In this document: in pieces, positions 62,506 through 64,000 of the stretch
Numbering within the stretch: the stretch's first letter is position 1
How the letters are laid out: each line of letters opens with the position of its first letter
From: Marthasterias glacialis
Taxonomy: Eukaryota > Echinodermata > Asteroidea > Forcipulatida > Asteriidae
Assembly: GCA_911728455.2 (NCBI GenBank)
Contig: OU452227.1
Location: 18,864,110 to 18,928,109 of the forward strand
DNA length: 64,000 bases
Direction: 5' to 3'
Notes under the pieces: generated by a model
Seen by the model: the letters and a program-made list of their open reading frames with translations, nothing else
Databases searched by the model: none
Told to the model about the DNA's origin: nothing
Translations under genes and position numbers: made by a program

Positions 62506-63450
62506 GATCTGTAACAAGAATCACTTCCCCTAACTCAAGTGGGTCATTACTTTATTTCCAATTAGAATGCGGAAATTTCACGGATACTCGCGATTTTATT
62601 TCCATCATACATTACAGTGGAGGTTCCCATAATTAAAGCTCGAGACTAGCACGCGGTAATACTGTATGGGAGACACAAGCAAATTCATACTGGTTATCTG
62701 AACTGAAAAACGCCTGCAATTATTTCTATAAGAATATAATTAATTTAACCTCTTAATAAAATTATCCGTTAGATTGTTCGACACTTGGAACTCTAAAGAA
62801 TGTGACGTTATTTCGGACGTTCTTCAGACGTTAATCATCTCTAAAATAAAATTAGCTATTGCAAACTGCTTACCAACCACACAAGGACCTGTTGTACAAA
62901 ATGCAAAAAAATTGTCATAACGGCCTCACGTTTCTACCCTAGCAGAGGCTAAAATCAATTTTAGCCTTTGAGAAAGACTCTGCTTGGGTGGAAAGGTGAG
63001 ACCATTAACAATTTTTTGCATAAATTATCTCAACCCTAAAAAAATAACATCCCGTATTAGTCTCGCCGAAATCACTGCAATCTTGGAAAGGGCCTCTCCC
63101 CGAAAAAAAATATCTCCTTTACATTAAGGATTTATGTCTCGCCCGTATCTCATGGCATTTTAATCAAGGAATCTCAGTCTGGAGACGGCAACGACGATGA
63201 GTGATCGAACCGTGTGGCTAGCCCTTGATGCGGTTATGTACCATATTGTCTCGAAGATGAAGGCTGCCTGGCAAATAGCAATCGGTTTGAATAATTTTAT
63301 TAAGTATATTGGAGACTTTTGGGGTGTTTTTTTTTACTCAGATCAGAAAGTCTAAATAAAGAACATTCATCCCCTCAAATTCTTCATTTGGCGCGCCATA
63401 TACACGCTTGCTTTATATTGGTAAACTGAAACCCCGCCCACGAACTATAC

Positions 63451-63714
63451 GCACGTTCTAAAAAGTACCAAATCAGAATTAATCCGGATCCAGGTCGGGG
63501 GCTTATCTATTTCTTGGTCAGTCTATATGTCTATGGTCTGACCCACTGGTTTCTGGAGAAGTAAACTGACCAGGACTTTACGGATGGTTAACGTGTTTCT
63601 GACTCAGATACCGGGTCTTTTTGACGAAAAACGGGTATGGCTGACGCGAAAATGGAGCTAGCTTTATGGGACCCGGGTCCGGGTCAGTTTCTGACCCTTG
63701 GTCAGATCTTGAGA
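63451..63714. mobile_element. Fold-back MITE, family 5
   Basis: TTCTAAAAAGTACCAAATCA at the left and GGTCAGTTTCTGACCCTTGG at the right, with GGGTC hexamers between. Confidence 0.6.
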
Positions 63715-64000
63715 GGTTACATAATGTTTGGGGTGCTTCTGTTGCAAGTTGTTCAAGTGTCCCCTTTTAAAATAATGATTTGCAGAGTACACTGAAACAA
63801 AGGGGAGATTACAAACTACCATTGTTCACATGAATTCCCCACAATTTAAGGGCACCCTTGGGGTACAGGCAAAATGTTGAATGTCAGCAAGAATGATGAA
63901 ATGTCCCTAATGAATTCCAACGTGTTGCCGAAAACCTGGGCACACACCCCCACAAAAACGTGAATCATCGTTGACCTAGAACGTGTTCTTTTGTTTCCCT

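Larger units (their letters stand above)
56026..64000. other. Region upstream of exon 1
   Basis: Should contain the gene's 5' UTR and promoter, which I cannot place. It also holds a 104 bp duplication (56749-56957), family 2 and 4 fragments near 57500 and 58035, a family 8 MITE (57863-57992), a GTT microsatellite (59510-59893), a family 6 fragment (62340-62505) and a family 5 copy (63451-63714). No second gene is recognisable; the longer open frames have no domain. Confidence 0.6.

Overview
The window is AT-rich, intron- and repeat-dominated animal DNA. The only gene I can support runs on the minus strand across most of it. I infer a marine invertebrate deuterostome, most likely an echinoderm. 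The reasons are the pairing of HYR (hyalin repeat) with fibronectin type III (FN3) modules, several tRNA-derived SINEs, and many short fold-back elements. The organism call is inference; no marker gene fixes the species.

The gene reads from right to left. A signal-peptide exon (56025-55959) is followed by a 28.6 kb intron. Seven single-exon FN3 domains and one FN3 domain split over two exons follow: 27313-27041, 25922-25644, 22762-22499, 21642-21523 plus 18484-18323, 12288-12010, 11562-11272, 9095-8829 and 5127-4867. Three HYR domains come last (2875-2612, 1432-1181, 433-179), and the gene then leaves the left edge with an open splice donor. The 13 exons give 3034 coding bases, about 1011 residues, and every intron is phase 1. 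Modules can therefore be skipped or duplicated without breaking the frame. The product should be a secreted or cell-surface, N-glycosylated adhesion or matrix protein. Its C-terminus (anchor, kinase, phosphatase or other domains) is not in the window.

The introns and the 8 kb upstream of exon 1 hold no other gene I recognise. They carry at least five tRNA-headed SINE types, eight or more fold-back (MITE-like) families in multiple copies, a dispersed non-coding repeat, and many local duplications and tandem arrays. These include a 68 bp minisatellite at 36.6-37.0 kb, a 7 bp GGAGCCC array at 50.2 kb, degenerate arrays at 40.0-41.3 kb and 46.6-47.1 kb, and a 370 bp GTT-type microsatellite at 59.5 kb. 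No reverse transcriptase or transposase frame was seen, so the visible repeats look non-autonomous.

Exon boundaries were placed by eye from AG acceptors, GT donors and phase consistency. The linkage of exon 1 to the FN3 exons is inferred from strand, order and phase and needs transcript data.
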